Shown: positions 1 to 11,245 of the stretch, piece after piece
How the letters are laid out: each line of letters begins with the position of its first letter
Numbering within the stretch: the first letter of the stretch is position 1
Source: Chamaecrista fasciculata
Taxonomy: Eukaryota > Streptophyta > Magnoliopsida > Fabales > Fabaceae
Direction of reading: 5' to 3'
Assembly (NCBI GenBank): GCA_003254925.1
Contig: QANZ01026112.1
Coordinates: 1-64,000 of the forward strand
Length of the DNA: 64,000 nucleotides
Program-made: the position numbers and the translations under genes
The notes under the pieces: generated by a model
What the model was told of the DNA's origin: nothing
Databases searched by the model: none
The model's input: the letters and a program-made list of their open reading frames with translations, nothing else

Positions 1-38
1 AATTATTTTATTAATGTATATATAGGAGGTCGCATTTA

Positions 39-126
39 TAAGCTTTTATCTAAAATCTTTCAAACTTGCCCAATCCCAATCCAACTAGTTAGTTGAGCTA
101 AATGCAAGTTAGCTATTTCGGCTTTT
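39..126. repeat. 88-bp direct repeat, copy 1 of 2
   Basis: This stretch is repeated at 2831-2918 in the same orientation with about two mismatches in 88 positions. Similarity weakens but continues to the left (AATTATTTT at position 1 against 2805), so the duplicated unit probably began before the window. The copies bracket about 2.7 kb that holds a Mutator-like arm and a complete foldback element. Confidence 0.85.
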
Positions 127-132
127 ATCAGT

Positions 133-312
133 ATTGGGACCAATAATGAGACGTTTTCAAAAGTTATGGGATCAAAATTGCAACAAAAAAAGTTATGGGA
201 CCAAATTGAGATCTTTGCCAAAGTTATGGGACCAAAATTGCAACAAAAAAGTTATGGGACCAAATTGAAACCTTTGCCAAAGTTATGAGACCAAAAGTAC
301 ACTTTAACCCTA
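133..312. mobile_element. One-armed Mutator-like TIR fragment (TTGGTCCC family)
   Basis: Tandem words of the form 'aagttatgggaccaaa' alternate with 'attgcaacaaaaaa' and end in a terminus reading ACACTTTAACCC. The same pattern forms the right arm of the complete element at 27484-28433. Only one arm is present, so I call it a truncated or solo terminus. A near-identical fragment lies at about 52725-52945, starting at the same internal word TTGGGACCAA. Confidence 0.65.
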
Positions 313-634
313 AATAAAAAAGAATAATATATTTTAACTCATACCTTAGAGGCTAGATGTGACATACTAACTAACACAATCTCTTACATATAAAAAGGTA
401 AAAGCATACATGGAGATTAGTGGTTGCGCACTGAAATTCGGGAATAATTAAACAGCTTCAACTTAACTCAAACTCACAAAACTACAGCTCACAATAAACT
501 GTACAATTATGATTGCCCACTACAACGTTCATCGTCCCTATTTTAATACTACTTGGTTAATACCTCAATTTGGTCCTTGAATTATATTTTTTTTCCATAA
601 GTTATTTTTCACTTCATTTTGATATTTAAACTTA

Positions 635-1714
635 GGCCAAATTGCGAATTTGGTTCTGTAACTTTGATCCAGGTTCCAAATCAGTCTTATATCTTTTTTT
701 GTCTTGAATTTGGTCTTATATCTTCGCTCCAGGTCCAAAATCAGTCATATATCTTTTTTTGTCTCAGTTTTGGTCCCATATGTTTTGAAAACCTTACACC
801 GTTAGTCCTTCGTCCATTTTAAATTACAGTTTAGTCCTGAAAACTTCAAGTCCCTTTCACTTTAGTCATTGACTATCAAAATGAAAGTGAAAGAGCATCC
901 CTGAAGATTCTCAAACCTTACATCTTGGTCCCTAATCCATGAATTCTTCATGAAATGGAATAGAAATGCAAAAACAACATAAATTAAAGCAAATGACAGA
1001 GGGACCAAAACTGAAAGCGCAGAAAATTTAAAACCCACAAAAAAATGTCTCAAACTCGCCGAAAAACATACAGAAATCGCCGAGAAATTCAAGAACTCGT
1101 CCAAAAACCCCAATCCTCACTGAAATTTCACTTAAATAATCGCCCTCAAATGCTTTAAAAAAGAATTTTCGAAAATCCAAACTTTAGAGGAGAGAGGTGA
1201 TAGAAGAAAGTTTGGGTTTTCAATAATTCTTTCGGTATTTTAGGGCGATTATTTGAGTGAGATTTCAGTAAGGATTGGGGTTTTCTTAAAGTATTTCCAT
1301 ACATTTTTCGGTGGGTTTTACATTTTTTGCGTTTTCATTTTTGGTCCTTCTGTCATTTGCTTTAATTTGTGTTGTTTTTGCACTTCTATTCCATTTTATG
1401 AAGAATTCATGGATTAGGGATCAAGATGTAAGGTTTGAGAATCTTCAGGGATGCTTTTTCACTTTCATTTTGATAGTCAAAGACTAAAGTGGAAGGGACT
1501 TGAAGTTTTCAGGACTAAACTGTAATTTAAAATGGACGGAGGACTAATGGTGGGAGGTTTTCAAAACATATGGGACCAAAACTGAGAGAAGAAAAGATAT
1601 AGAACTGATTTGGGACCTGAAACAAAAATACAAGACCAAATTCGAGACAAAAAAATATATAAGACTGATTTGGAACCTGGAGCAAAGTTACAGGACCAAA
1701 TTCGCACTTTGGCC
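635..1714. mobile_element. Foldback Mutator-like element, 1.08 kb, 9-bp TSD
   Basis: The element starts GGCCAAATTGCGAATTTGG and ends with the near-perfect reverse complement, CCAAATTCGCACTTTGGCC. It is flanked by the identical 9-mer TTAAACTTA at 626-634 and 1715-1723. The two arms, roughly 635-1150 and 1200-1714, pair over almost their whole length, leaving a short loop near 1150-1200. A 9-bp target duplication with long TIRs is the hallmark of Mutator-like elements. There is no transposase, so it is non-autonomous. Open frames inside it (for example 862-1113 on the minus strand) are arm sequence, not genes. Confidence 0.85.
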
Positions 1715-1723
1715 TTAAACTTA

Positions 1724-2830
1724 ATTACTTATTTTACTATTAGTCTTAATCATGATTTTTTTTGTCATTATCGTTAAGCAGGACATTTGACTTGAATGAT
1801 TTTTTTTTTTATATATATATGTCTTAATAAATAAATCTAGAGAAATAAATAAAGAAAAAAAAACACACCTCTTCTTAAAAGAGAAAATCAACTACAAATT
1901 TATTTATTGTTTGTGACTAAGAATAATGTAAAAAGACCTAACTCACTCTAAAAGAACTCTCGAAGGACAACACATGTATAAAAGTTAGTAACTGCCACAC
2001 TTTGCTTCTCTTTCTTTATGGTTTTCTCTAACTTTCATCTTTATTTTTTTTCTTCATCTTTTTCGATCTTCAGGGAGAGGTTGTAATAATTGCAATTTCC
2101 CCTTGCTTTTTCTCTATCTTATTTTGTGTTTTTTATTTGAATAAATCAAATCTTCTCTCCCCAAGTTTTGCAGTGATTTTGTTTAGATCTCTATCTATGG
2201 TTCTAATATTTCTTTATAAGAGATTCTATTATAATATTATATCTTGACTCAAATATGAGTATATATGTTAGAAAACATTCAATGTTTTAACAAATTGATG
2301 GAAGAGTCTACTGCATCTACTTTTGGGATGAACACTACTTTTCTAATATGTGGAGAGTTTTATGATAAATATTTTGTTAACAATACTAAGATCAGTGATG
2401 GTTTTCATCTTGCGGATAGGATGATGCTTTTCAAAAAAAAAAAAAGGAGACACATACAAAGAAGATATCATTTATTTTTTTTCCTATGTGCTAGCTCACT
2501 TATTATGACATATATATAAAAAAGATGTTGTTCATCATAGCTTTAAAGACCAGGAATAACAATAGAAACTAGACAAAATTATATTTTAAACCAATGGTAG
2601 ACCAAATATAAAAACATGAAAATAAAAACATAATAAAAAATAGTTTCGGGACTAAAACAAAATTTATCCTACAATTCATAGACCAAAATGATATTTTGAC
2701 TTATATACTTTTATGAAAGGATCATATATTCTTAAATTTTCTCTAACATAAATTAGTTTGCTGAAAGAATTCCGGCAATATTTCTAATGAATAGTTAATG
2801 ACTAATTATTTTCTTAATGATGAGCATTAA
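1724..2830. other. AT-rich intergenic stretch, no gene seen
   Basis: AT-rich sequence with poly-A and poly-T runs and short open frames that resemble no known protein. The 84-codon open frame at 2265-2519 ends in a low-complexity lysine and phenylalanine tail and looks fortuitous. Confidence 0.5.
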
Positions 2831-2918
2831 TAAGCTTTTATCTAAAAACTTTCAAACTTGCCCAATCCCAATCCAACTAGTTAGTTGAGCTAAATGCAAG
2901 TTAGCTATTTCTGCTTTT
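2831..2918. repeat. 88-bp direct repeat, copy 2 of 2
   Basis: Second copy of the 39-126 sequence, ending just upstream of the CAF1 promoter region. The last shared word is GCTTTT, after which the two loci diverge completely. Confidence 0.85.
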
Positions 2919-3349
2919 TAATTTTTTTCCACAGAATATTTAATTTAAATAAATAAATAATTAATTAATTAATTATCTTTTGTTTTTTTAGGAGAAATTG
3001 GTTTTCTTTTTTATCTGGTATTTCGTCGTGATGAAGAAGAAGAGGATGTGATTAGGGAAAGGGCAAAAAGCCAAATTTCGTGCTTGCTCTCTTCGGAGGC
3101 CCTTTCTGTCGCCAAATTGAATTTTGTTTTCTCAGAAAAAACCAAAAAAGTTTTTCGGAAAAAGAGAAATTCAATTCGAAGCAAAAAACCAATCCACCAA
3201 TTTTGACCTAAATATCTCGCTCTGTTTCGCCGACTTCGTCACCCAATATATTCAAAACCCTAGAAACGGGAGAGATACCCATCCAATCTCTTCCGTCTCT
3301 TCCTCCGATCATCGTTTTCTCGTTCCGTCGCTGTTCTCCGTTGTATAAG

Positions 3350-3453
3350 GTAACCTTTGATTTCGTTTTTATTTGATTTTTTCCGGTCGTTTTTTCTCAA
3401 TTTGAGGGCTGTTTTAGATTAGGTTTTGCCTTATCTTGTCTTGATTTGAACAG
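3350..3453 (+). other. Probable 5' UTR intron of the CAF1 gene
   Basis: A good donor (AAG|GTAACC at 3349/3350) follows a CT-rich leader. A possible acceptor (TTGAACAG) ends at 3453, and a second, TTTTCAAG, ends at 3568 just before the start codon. If the first acceptor is used, the mature leader keeps a seven-residue upstream ORF (MVCLVTW, 3506-3529). If the second is used, that ORF is removed. Transcript data would decide. Confidence 0.5.
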
Positions 3454-3570
3454 ATCTGCTTCTTGCATTGGGTTGCTGAAGATCCCGATTTCTTTCATTT
3501 CCTGTATGGTTTGTTTGGTGACCTGGTAGGAATATTTTGGCAGTTTTTTGTTCGATTTTGTTTTCAAGGA

Positions 3571-4395
3571 ATGCCGCTTTTGCCAAAAAGTGATTCGATC
3601 CATATTCGCGAGGTGTGGAATGATAATCTGGAAGAAGAGTTCGCGTTGATTCGGGAAATTGTCGATGATTATCCTTATATTGCCATGGATACAGAGTTTC
3701 CCGGAATTGTCCTTCGTCCCGTCGGCAATTTTAAGAATAGCTATGATTACCATTACCAGACTTTAAAGGATAACGTTGATATGCTCAAGTTGATTCAACT
3801 TGGTCTCACGTTCTCCGATGAGCATGGAAATTTGCCAACATGTGGGACTGACAAGTATTGCATCTGGCAATTCAATTTCCGCGAATTCGATGTGAATGAA
3901 GACGTTTTCGCTAACGATTCAATTGAGCTTTTACGCCAGAGTGGTATTGATTTCAAGAAGAACAATGAAAACGGTATTGATGCCCAACGTTTCGGTGAGC
4001 TCTTGATGTCGTCTGGGATTGTGTTGAATGACAGTGTTCACTGGGTCACTTTCCACAGTGGTTATGATTTTGGGTACTTGCTTAAGCTCTTGACCTGCCA
4101 AAATTTGCCGGATACGCAAGTGGGTTTCTTTAGCCTGATTAGCATGTACTTCCCAACCATATATGATATCAAGCATTTGATGAAATTTTGCAACAGCCTT
4201 CACGGGGGATTGAATAAGCTTGCAGAGTTGTTGGAGGTGGAAAGGGTTGGGATTTGCCATCAGGCAGGTTCGGATAGTTTGCTCACATCTTGTACATTCA
4301 GGAAACTGAAAGAAAATTTCTTTAGTGGATCTTTGGAGAAATATGCTGGTGTTTTGTACGGCTTAGGTGTTGAGAATGGACAGACCACTCATTGA
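3571..4395 (+). CDS. CAF1: CCR4-associated factor 1 (CAF1) poly(A)-specific deadenylase
   Basis: Single-exon gene for a 274-residue protein, the usual plant CAF1 length. CAF1 is a DEDD-family 3' exoribonuclease that shortens mRNA poly(A) tails within the CCR4-NOT complex in the cytoplasm. The four metal-binding residues are all visible: D40 and E42 in MDTEFPG, D166 in [12 protein letters not shown] and D235 in [11 protein letters not shown]. The N-terminal IREVWNDNL and the C-terminal [10 protein letters not shown] blocks are typical of the conserved plant clade containing Arabidopsis At1g80780 and At1g15920. The ATG at 3571 is the first in-frame ATG; the upstream open codons begin with TTG and look like leader or intron. 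The active site is complete, so the enzyme should be functional. Plant CAF1 genes often respond to stress, but nothing in the promoter read here shows that. Confidence 0.95.
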   Translation: MPLLPKSDSIHIREVWNDNLEEEFALIREIVDDYPYIAMDTEFPGIVLRPVGNFKNSYDYHYQTLKDNVDMLKLIQLGLTFSDEHGNLPTCGTDKYCIWQFNFREFDVNEDVFANDSIELLRQSGIDFKKNNENGIDAQRFGELLMSSGIVLNDSVHWVTFHSGYDFGYLLKLLTCQNLPDTQVGFFSLISMYFPTIYDIKHLMKFCNSLHGGLNKLAELLEVERVGICHQAGSDSLLTSCTFRKLKENFFSGSLEKYAGVLYGLGVENGQTTH

Positions 4396-7300
4396 AAAAA
4401 GGAAAAAAATTAGAAAGAACATATAAGTTTGATGTTAAAGAGTTGTTAGAACCCGATCGGTGATTACTATTTACTAGCATCCTTTGTGTAAACCTATGGC
4501 ATTAAGTGTCTAAAATTATGAATACTTTTTTATTATTACTTCACCTGAGTGCTATTTTAGCTTCTTATAATCTGGACTTTCGGCTCATGCATTTTGTTTG
4601 AACTGGTCACAACACATGCTGGTTACACGTTTTCTTGAATCAGACCAAATTATAAGCAATGGTGTACATCAGGCTGCCCTCTGCCTAATTAGTTGTCACT
4701 GAACCTTAACCTTTATACATCTAGGCCATAGTGAGGGAATCTAGGTGAGAATGATAGTAGTAATAGCTGCTGATAGTGCTTTTGATTGGTTATAGAGTAC
4801 TGCACTTGTTCATACTAGTTTGCCTGACATAAAGTTAAGCTTGTTTATCTGTTAAGAAAAATTGAACAGCTGTATAAGTGTACAAAGCAGTTCTATTTAC
4901 CTTAAATGTTCATCTAACCTTTAGTTTTGAGGTCCAGTCATGACTCCCTGTTCTCCCTGCCATTGATCTTGATGTTTCATGACACTTGCGCAAGATGAAG
5001 GATTTAAATAATAACAAGCGACTTAGTTCTGTGAATAGATTGCCTTCGTACTAATTTCATCTGCTTTTTTGATACCTATGCAGAGTACTTTTCTCATGAG
5101 CAAGGTGATGTACGCTTTATTTATTAGCCTTACAAAGCAAACGAATGGCAATTTATAATTATAAGTGAATGGTTACTTCTAATTGATTGATCTTCTGCAG
5201 AGTATAATGGCCAGTTTGATTTTGGCGTCCTATTTTTTCTTTGTCAACACCAGCTTGTGTCTTATTCATTTTGTTAAATAAAGTAATAAACACAAATGTT
5301 GGTATCCTATTGCTTTTTTTTTTCCTCCCTATTTTAACAGGGTAGGGAGTTATTTCATCTTCCCTGCTGCTGATATTCATCTGCTAGTTATATGATTTTG
5401 CTAGCCATGCAGCTTCAGCTGCTGGTCTTGAGTACAAATAAAGATGATATTGGTATCTCATTTCTTTGTGAGGTTTCTTTTCCCACTCTGTTCTAACATT
5501 TATGTACAACTGCCACATACCCACATGTAAATAATGCTTGTAGCTTTCTAATTTGCAGCCACGTGCTGCAACTAACATGATTGGGGACTTTATGTGTATT
5601 GATGAAATATGACTGGGGACTTTATACCTTGTGAGTATAACAGAGAAAGTTGATGCCTTCCATGTGTGTCAAGATTATATGCTGGCATTCATTTAACAGT
5701 GAAAAAGGTAAATATCTATGTGCTGGCATTTATTTAAGTCAATTTCATAGGTGTTAGATTTGTATCTTGGATTGTTTGTATAAATCCATGTATATTGGGG
5801 AAACAAAGTAATACTGGAAATTCAATATGCTCAGCTTTGGAAAGTTGATTTCCTAGTGACTGAAATTTTATAGTAGAGAATCTCAGATCTCAGGAGAGGC
5901 TCTGATCTACCATTAGTATCATAAAAGTTAAAACTGTGAATAACCTCATATACAAAAGAAGAATAAAATAAAATAAAGAAATATTGGTTTCATTTTCGCC
6001 TAAAACGAAAAAGCATTAGATTAAGCACTTGCTTATATTCCCCTTTTAAATTTTAATCTCCAGAAGCTTGTTCTTGATTGCTCATGCAAGCACATGAAGA
6101 AGGTCCTACCTGTTTGATGTTTCCATCTTTCTTTGTCGATATTAATCGTTTTAATTTCTAGTACTTTTTTATGGGGAAGTGGATCAGTTATGCGTCCCAC
6201 TAGTACTAGCTAGTATCCAATGAACTGTATCCACTATTGGGCTAGCAATCAAAGGTCCTCTATAAGGTCATAGAAATCATGACCAACTTATTTTCTTTCC
6301 AGACACAGAAGATGACATTAAAGCAGTCATAGTAGTTTCTGAAATTAAGGCAATTTGTTCATGAAAACATTGAGCTTTAAAAATTCGGGTTTATAGTATG
6401 ATACATCAATGAACCTTTGATATAAGTTGATCCTGTTATTTATACAAGTTGCACTAGTCACTTGATATTGATCACAAGAAGTGAGGTGTGAATTATTTGA
6501 AAACTTATTTATAATCTAGATGAGTCATCTTTGAAATAGATCATTTTATACAAACCATAGGATGGTAAGAGCAAATGCTATGAACCATAATTCATACGAA
6601 GCTTCACCCACCAACTACTGCAGATACTTTAGAAGATATGAAAGGAACCAACAAAGGATTTGTCTGAGAGGTAACTGCTAAGTGGCTTACTATTGCTCAA
6701 GTAAGATTTTCAATTCAAGATTTTGTGAATATAACTATTTTTATTTAGAGATTATCTCATCATAGTTAGGTGCAATCCGGATTAGTGAAGGAAAAATCTT
6801 GCAAGGCAACCAAAATGTAAGATAAGAAAGGAACTCTACAACCATATAGCTGACTTGACATTGTATTTATTAGGGTGTTATTTTATTTTGATAATGGAAG
6901 CACAAAATTTTGTATCATTGTTTTGTTATAGTCGACAGCTTGATATGAATTTTTCTCCTCACATAATTAGTGGAATTGGGCATAGAAATACTCAAATCGA
7001 AAGATACTTAACCTAAGCCAGAAAGCCCTACTTTCAACAATCAATTACAATGCATGATGTCCAAGATCAAAACAAACTTTGAGATAAAGATATGAGACCA
7101 AATCGAGCCTTCGACAAAAAAGACAAGGTTATAAAAACTTAGAGCTCTTAAATATTAAGCTTTATTATTTTTATAAAAAAATATCAATTGTAAAGTAATT
7201 TTTTATTACCTACGAAATTTAGAATAATAGAATAATAGAGTTCGACATTTTATAAAATTGAACTCCCAATGAAAAAATTAAAAAAAAGGGTTACTAGAAA

Positions 7301-8917
7301 GAAGTGGTGGCATGGGCAGCTTTCCCTTATGGCCATCCCTTTGCATGACTATATTGCATAAAATAGCATAATCTTTCTCACGCACTAGGACCATATTCTG
7401 CTATATATATAGATAGACTTTGAATTGTTATATTGACTACTGTAGTTGTTGGCTCAAAACTTTCCATCTTCCTTATTCTTCCAAGTAATCCAAAGAGGGA
7501 ATTATGAGTGTGAGAAATCAGAACGTGCTTTTTACTGTTGCACAAGGGAGAGAAATCTTCTCACATACACAGTGAAAAAAAATCATAATCATTAGGGGCA
7601 ATCCCATTGAACCTTCCTTCAATGAGCCAAAAGGAAGAAGGGAAAAAAAACAGAAAAGGAAACAAGTTCATAAAATTAAAATTTTATCTATTTTCTTTTG
7701 CCTAGGTTGCACTAGCAATATCTACATATTCTTTTATGTGTACAAATATGTTTGGTAATCCCCATTATGTTATGCTTTGTTTTCCTAAATCTTATTAATA
7801 CAGGCATTTTGGACCAATTCTGCTTTACTTGAGATTCAAAACATAATTAGCCAAAATCCAAGTGACTGCATTATTGAAGCCAGCCATGAAGAAGATAAAA
7901 GTAAAACAGCCTAATAAGTATAACAATCTAACTTGTGGTGTCAGATTTCTGTTTCTGATATAAGTTGACCAGTTGATGCAGAGTGGGCTAAGTGGTGGAC
8001 ACAATGATACAAATTCCTACTTATTTTGACACTTGTGATTTCATGATTTGATGGAGTCCCACATTTCTACATCCAAATGCAATGCATTAGTTTTTAGGTC
8101 ATCATCTTCATTTTCTTAGACGAAATCTGAGGATCTGTTCATTTTTCTGTAGTTAGGCAAATTTGAGCAATTAATAATTAAAACTTGCTGTTTCATTTAA
8201 CATCAAAGTACAATGTAATAATTTTCAAACGTTTATTTTTATCTAATTGCAGAGAACTTCATGGTCCTCAATAACAGAAATTCCATCCATGGTTGATGCA
8301 GCTGCTTATAGTAACTACCCATCTGCCTATGGATCATCTGTGGTTGTTCTCTGTAAATACATATATATACATACATACATATGTATACATTTCTTTCAAA
8401 GCATCAAGGCTAGAAATGCTTAAGAGAGGAAATGCACACAACTTCAGAGAATATCAACTGCTGAGAATCCGGACTCTACCCATCTAGATGCTTTCTAAAG
8501 ATTAAGCATCCAAATCTGTTGCTACAATTTTTAGACCCAAATGAGAATCCAAAACATTGTATTGCTAACCATTCATGTCATCAACCCATGTTACTCAAAG
8601 TTGGATCACATGAATAATTCTATCTACATGAAATTCCAAAGATTTTTGACTAATGTGCAGGATAGCGCAAATTCCTTTCAAGAATAATAAAAGTTCACTA
8701 ATTACAAAAAAAAAAAAAATTAATAGTAACATGTCCTTATCTGTTATTAAGGATTATATTCTTCTAAATAGTAAAACTAAAAGAACTTTTAAATATATAA
8801 TACATTGACGTGCAAGAGTATGCTCTTAACAGAAATATATACTTCTTTTAAAAAAAAAATTGATAATGCCTCGACTCTGTTCCCTCTTCAGCTCCTTGAT
8901 CCTGCACAAGACACTTA
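4396..8917. other. Long intergenic region downstream of CAF1, no gene recognised
   Basis: The first few hundred bases are presumably CAF1 3' UTR. The rest is AT-rich with no protein-like open frame, no clear tRNA and no terminal-inverted-repeat element I could delimit. A short TA/CA-rich microsatellite (ATACATATATATAC-type) lies at 8356-8390. Confidence 0.45.
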
Positions 8918-8936
8918 AATGGGGCGGAGCCAGGAT

Positions 8937-9319
8937 TTCAATTTAGTCCTTAACATTTTCTATAAGCTTCATAACTTATTCCTAATTATTGAATATGGTC
9001 ACATCTCTCTCATTATAAACTCGAACGCGGTGAAATCAGAGTTACATGTTAAATTTCATGAGTTCTTTTTTTATCCAGTTGGGACCATCAACAAACGAGA
9101 TCAAATCAAGTATGAAATTTGATCCGAAAATGGATTGCTTATTTTACAAATTTGGTCATATTTCTCTCGTTGTCGAACTCACTCTCATGCTCAATTTAAC
9201 CTTGTTTGTTGATGACTCCAACTTGACAAAGAAAGAACTCATCAAATTTAACTCGTAGATTTGATTTCATCGTGTTTGGGTTTGAGACGAGAAAAATATG
9301 ACTACATTTCAATAGTTAG
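8937..9319. repeat. Interspersed repeat family C, left part (split by a solo LTR)
   Basis: Words such as ATTGAATATGGTCACATC, TTTTTTATCCAGTTGGGACC and ATCAACAAACGAG recur at about 20225-20690, 35515-35990 and 41650-42045, with a shorter piece at 44270-44358. The right part continues at 10012-10125 after the solo LTR, with 'ggaccaaaa' words. It encodes nothing recognisable and is probably an internal or arm sequence of a non-autonomous DNA element. Confidence 0.6.
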
Positions 9320-10006
9320 TGATAAACTGGAAAATGGCTAGCACTTACCTAGTTCACCGGAATGGGCTGCAAGAGCCAAGAGTTGAGCAAGAACCTGCAA
9401 GAGCTTCACAGGGGGCCCTGCGAAGTGTACTCCGACGCTCAAGTTAGTAAGAGAGTGATAAGAGAGTAAGAGAATTTCAGAGTGTAAGAAGTAGCTAACC
9501 TTGAACTGCTGAGTTGAGCTCTATTTATAGAGCAGGGGGGAGAGGTGGTCAGCGCGCGGGGCGGACCACGTAACCAGACACGATCTCCACCAGCGGAGAT
9601 GGTGGAGACCGAGATTTGCGGAGCAAGGCAATCGTGGGTGGTTGCCTGCCATGTTGTCGGGCGGTCGCCATAATACTGGAGAACGTGGGTGTGAACAAGT
9701 CAGTAGCCCACGATCTCCCGTAGCGTGGATTGCGGAGCGAGGTAGTCGTGGGTGACTGAGTGTTAAGCTGGAGGCGGGCGCCATGCACCTGGGTGGAGGG
9801 GGGGCGCCCCTAACTGTGCGGAGCGAGGTAGTCGTGGGTGACTAAGTGTTAAGCTGGAGGCGGGCGCCATGCTCCTGGGTGGAGGGGGGCGCCCCTAACT
9901 GTGCGGAGGGCACTTGATTGGTTTGAGCGCGCTTTGCAGGGTGTGAAGGGGGGAAGAGGCCCGGTGCGAGGGCCGTTTAGGCGTACGCCCAAATAGTGAT
10001 GTATCA
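9320..10006 (-). mobile_element. Solo LTR of an LTR retrotransposon (fossil), 5-bp TSD
   Basis: A 687-bp unit with TG...CA ends (minus-strand start TGATACATCAC, end TTTATCA) is flanked by identical 5-mers GTTAG at 9315-9319 and 10007-10011. In minus orientation it has a TATA box (CTATAAATAG, 9521-9530), followed by a TTGAGCGTCGGAGT word that is common in LTRs of plant Ty3-type and TRIM elements. It is GC-rich against AT-rich surroundings, and an approximately 86-bp internal tandem duplication lies at 9732-9903. No internal domain remains, so the element is reduced to one LTR. The perfect target duplication suggests a moderate age. Confidence 0.85.
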
Positions 10007-10011
10007 GTTAG

Positions 10012-10125
10012 GGACCAATTATAAAATTTCTAAGAAACAATAAGGACCAAAACGAAACAAAAAAATATTAGGAACCAAAATGAAATTTTAGGTAAACATT
10101 AGGGACTAAAAATAAAATTTTGGTC
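10012..10125. repeat. Interspersed repeat family C, right part
   Basis: Continuation of the 8937-9319 repeat beyond the solo LTR. It holds several 'aggaccaaaacgaaa' and 'attagggactaaaa' words, as expected for an inverted arm of the TTGGTCC class. Confidence 0.5.
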
Positions 10126-10268
10126 TATTTTTTCTCTCTATATTATTTAAATATGACAAAATAGATCATGATTTTGTTGCCTACCTACACACACAAGATG
10201 GGACATAAATTGAGGGGGCCACTTCTTTGAAGTTCTATATAACTTTTTAATATTATATGGGGGCTTAA

Positions 10269-11245
10269 ATGAAATTATCACAAATTTTTTCATCCTCAAT
10301 TTTTTTTTTGTCAATTTTGTCGCCAAAATTTACATCAACTGTCAATTTCATCCTCAATCTTTTTTTTTTGTCAAATTTTGTACTTTCTGATTTTGTCCCC
10401 AAACTTTTTTTCTTTCAACTTCGTCCCCAAACTTTACACAAGCTGTCAATTTCATCCTCAATCTTTTTTTGTTGTCAATTTTGTACTTTCTGATTTTGTC
10501 CCCTAACTTTACATTAACTCTCAATTTCGTCCCCAAACTTTTTTTCCTTTCAACTTCGTCCCCAAACTTTACACAAGATGTCAATTTCATCCTCAATCTT
10601 TTTTTGTTGTCAATTTTGTACTTTCTGATTTTGTCCCCATATTTTACATTTTTTGTCAATTTTGTCCCCAAAATTTACATCAACTGTCAATTTCATCCTC
10701 AATCTTTTTTTGTTGTCAATTTTGTACTTTCTGATTTTGTCCCCAAACTTTACATTAACTCTCAATTTCGTCCCCAAACTTTTTTTTCTTTCAACTTCGT
10801 CCCCAAACTTTACACAAGATGTCAATTTCATCCTCAATCTTTTTTTGTTCTCAATCTTTTTTTGTTGTCAATTTTGTGTTTTCTGATTTTGTCCCCAAAC
10901 TTTACATTAACTCTCAATTTCGTCCCCAAACTTTTTTTCTTTCAACTTCGTCCCCAAACTTTACACAAGATGTCAATTTCATCCTCAATCTTTTTTTGTT
11001 GTCAATTTTGTACTTTCTGATTTTGTCCCTAAACTTTACATTAACTCTCAATTTCGTCCCCAAACTTCTTTTCTTTCAACTTCGTCCCCAAACTTTACAC
11101 AAGATGTCAATTTCATCCTCAATCTTTTTTTGTTGTCAATTTTGTACTTTCTGATTTTGTCCCCAAACTTTACATTAACTCTCAATTTCGTCCCCAAACT
11201 TTTTTTTCTTTCAACTTCGTCCCCAAACTTTACATTATTTCATTC
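10269..11245. repeat. Tandem array, unit about 134 bp (TTTCGTCCCCAAACTTTACA)
   Basis: About seven partial to full units, each made of three phrases: 'caatttcatcctcaatc', 'gtcaattttgtactttctg' and 'tcgtccccaaacttt'. The word ACACAAG recurs at 10436, 10571, 10812, 10963 and 11097, giving spacings of 135, 241, 151 and 134. One unit carries an extra block around 10637-10690 and another a 17-bp internal slip near 10850. Long open frames on both strands here are simply the repeat. The phrases resemble TIR words of the Mutator-like elements nearby. Confidence 0.85.

Noticed and set aside
3397-4260. Minus-strand open frames over CAF1
   Set aside because: Shadows of the CAF1 coding sequence, which has a complete DEDD active site on the plus strand.
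8293-8487. 64-codon open frame near 8.3 kb
   Set aside because: It spans a TA/CA microsatellite and matches nothing; probably chance.
10269-11154. Several overlapping open frames on both strands
   Set aside because: All derive from the 134-bp tandem array; their proteins are the same low-complexity phrases repeated.
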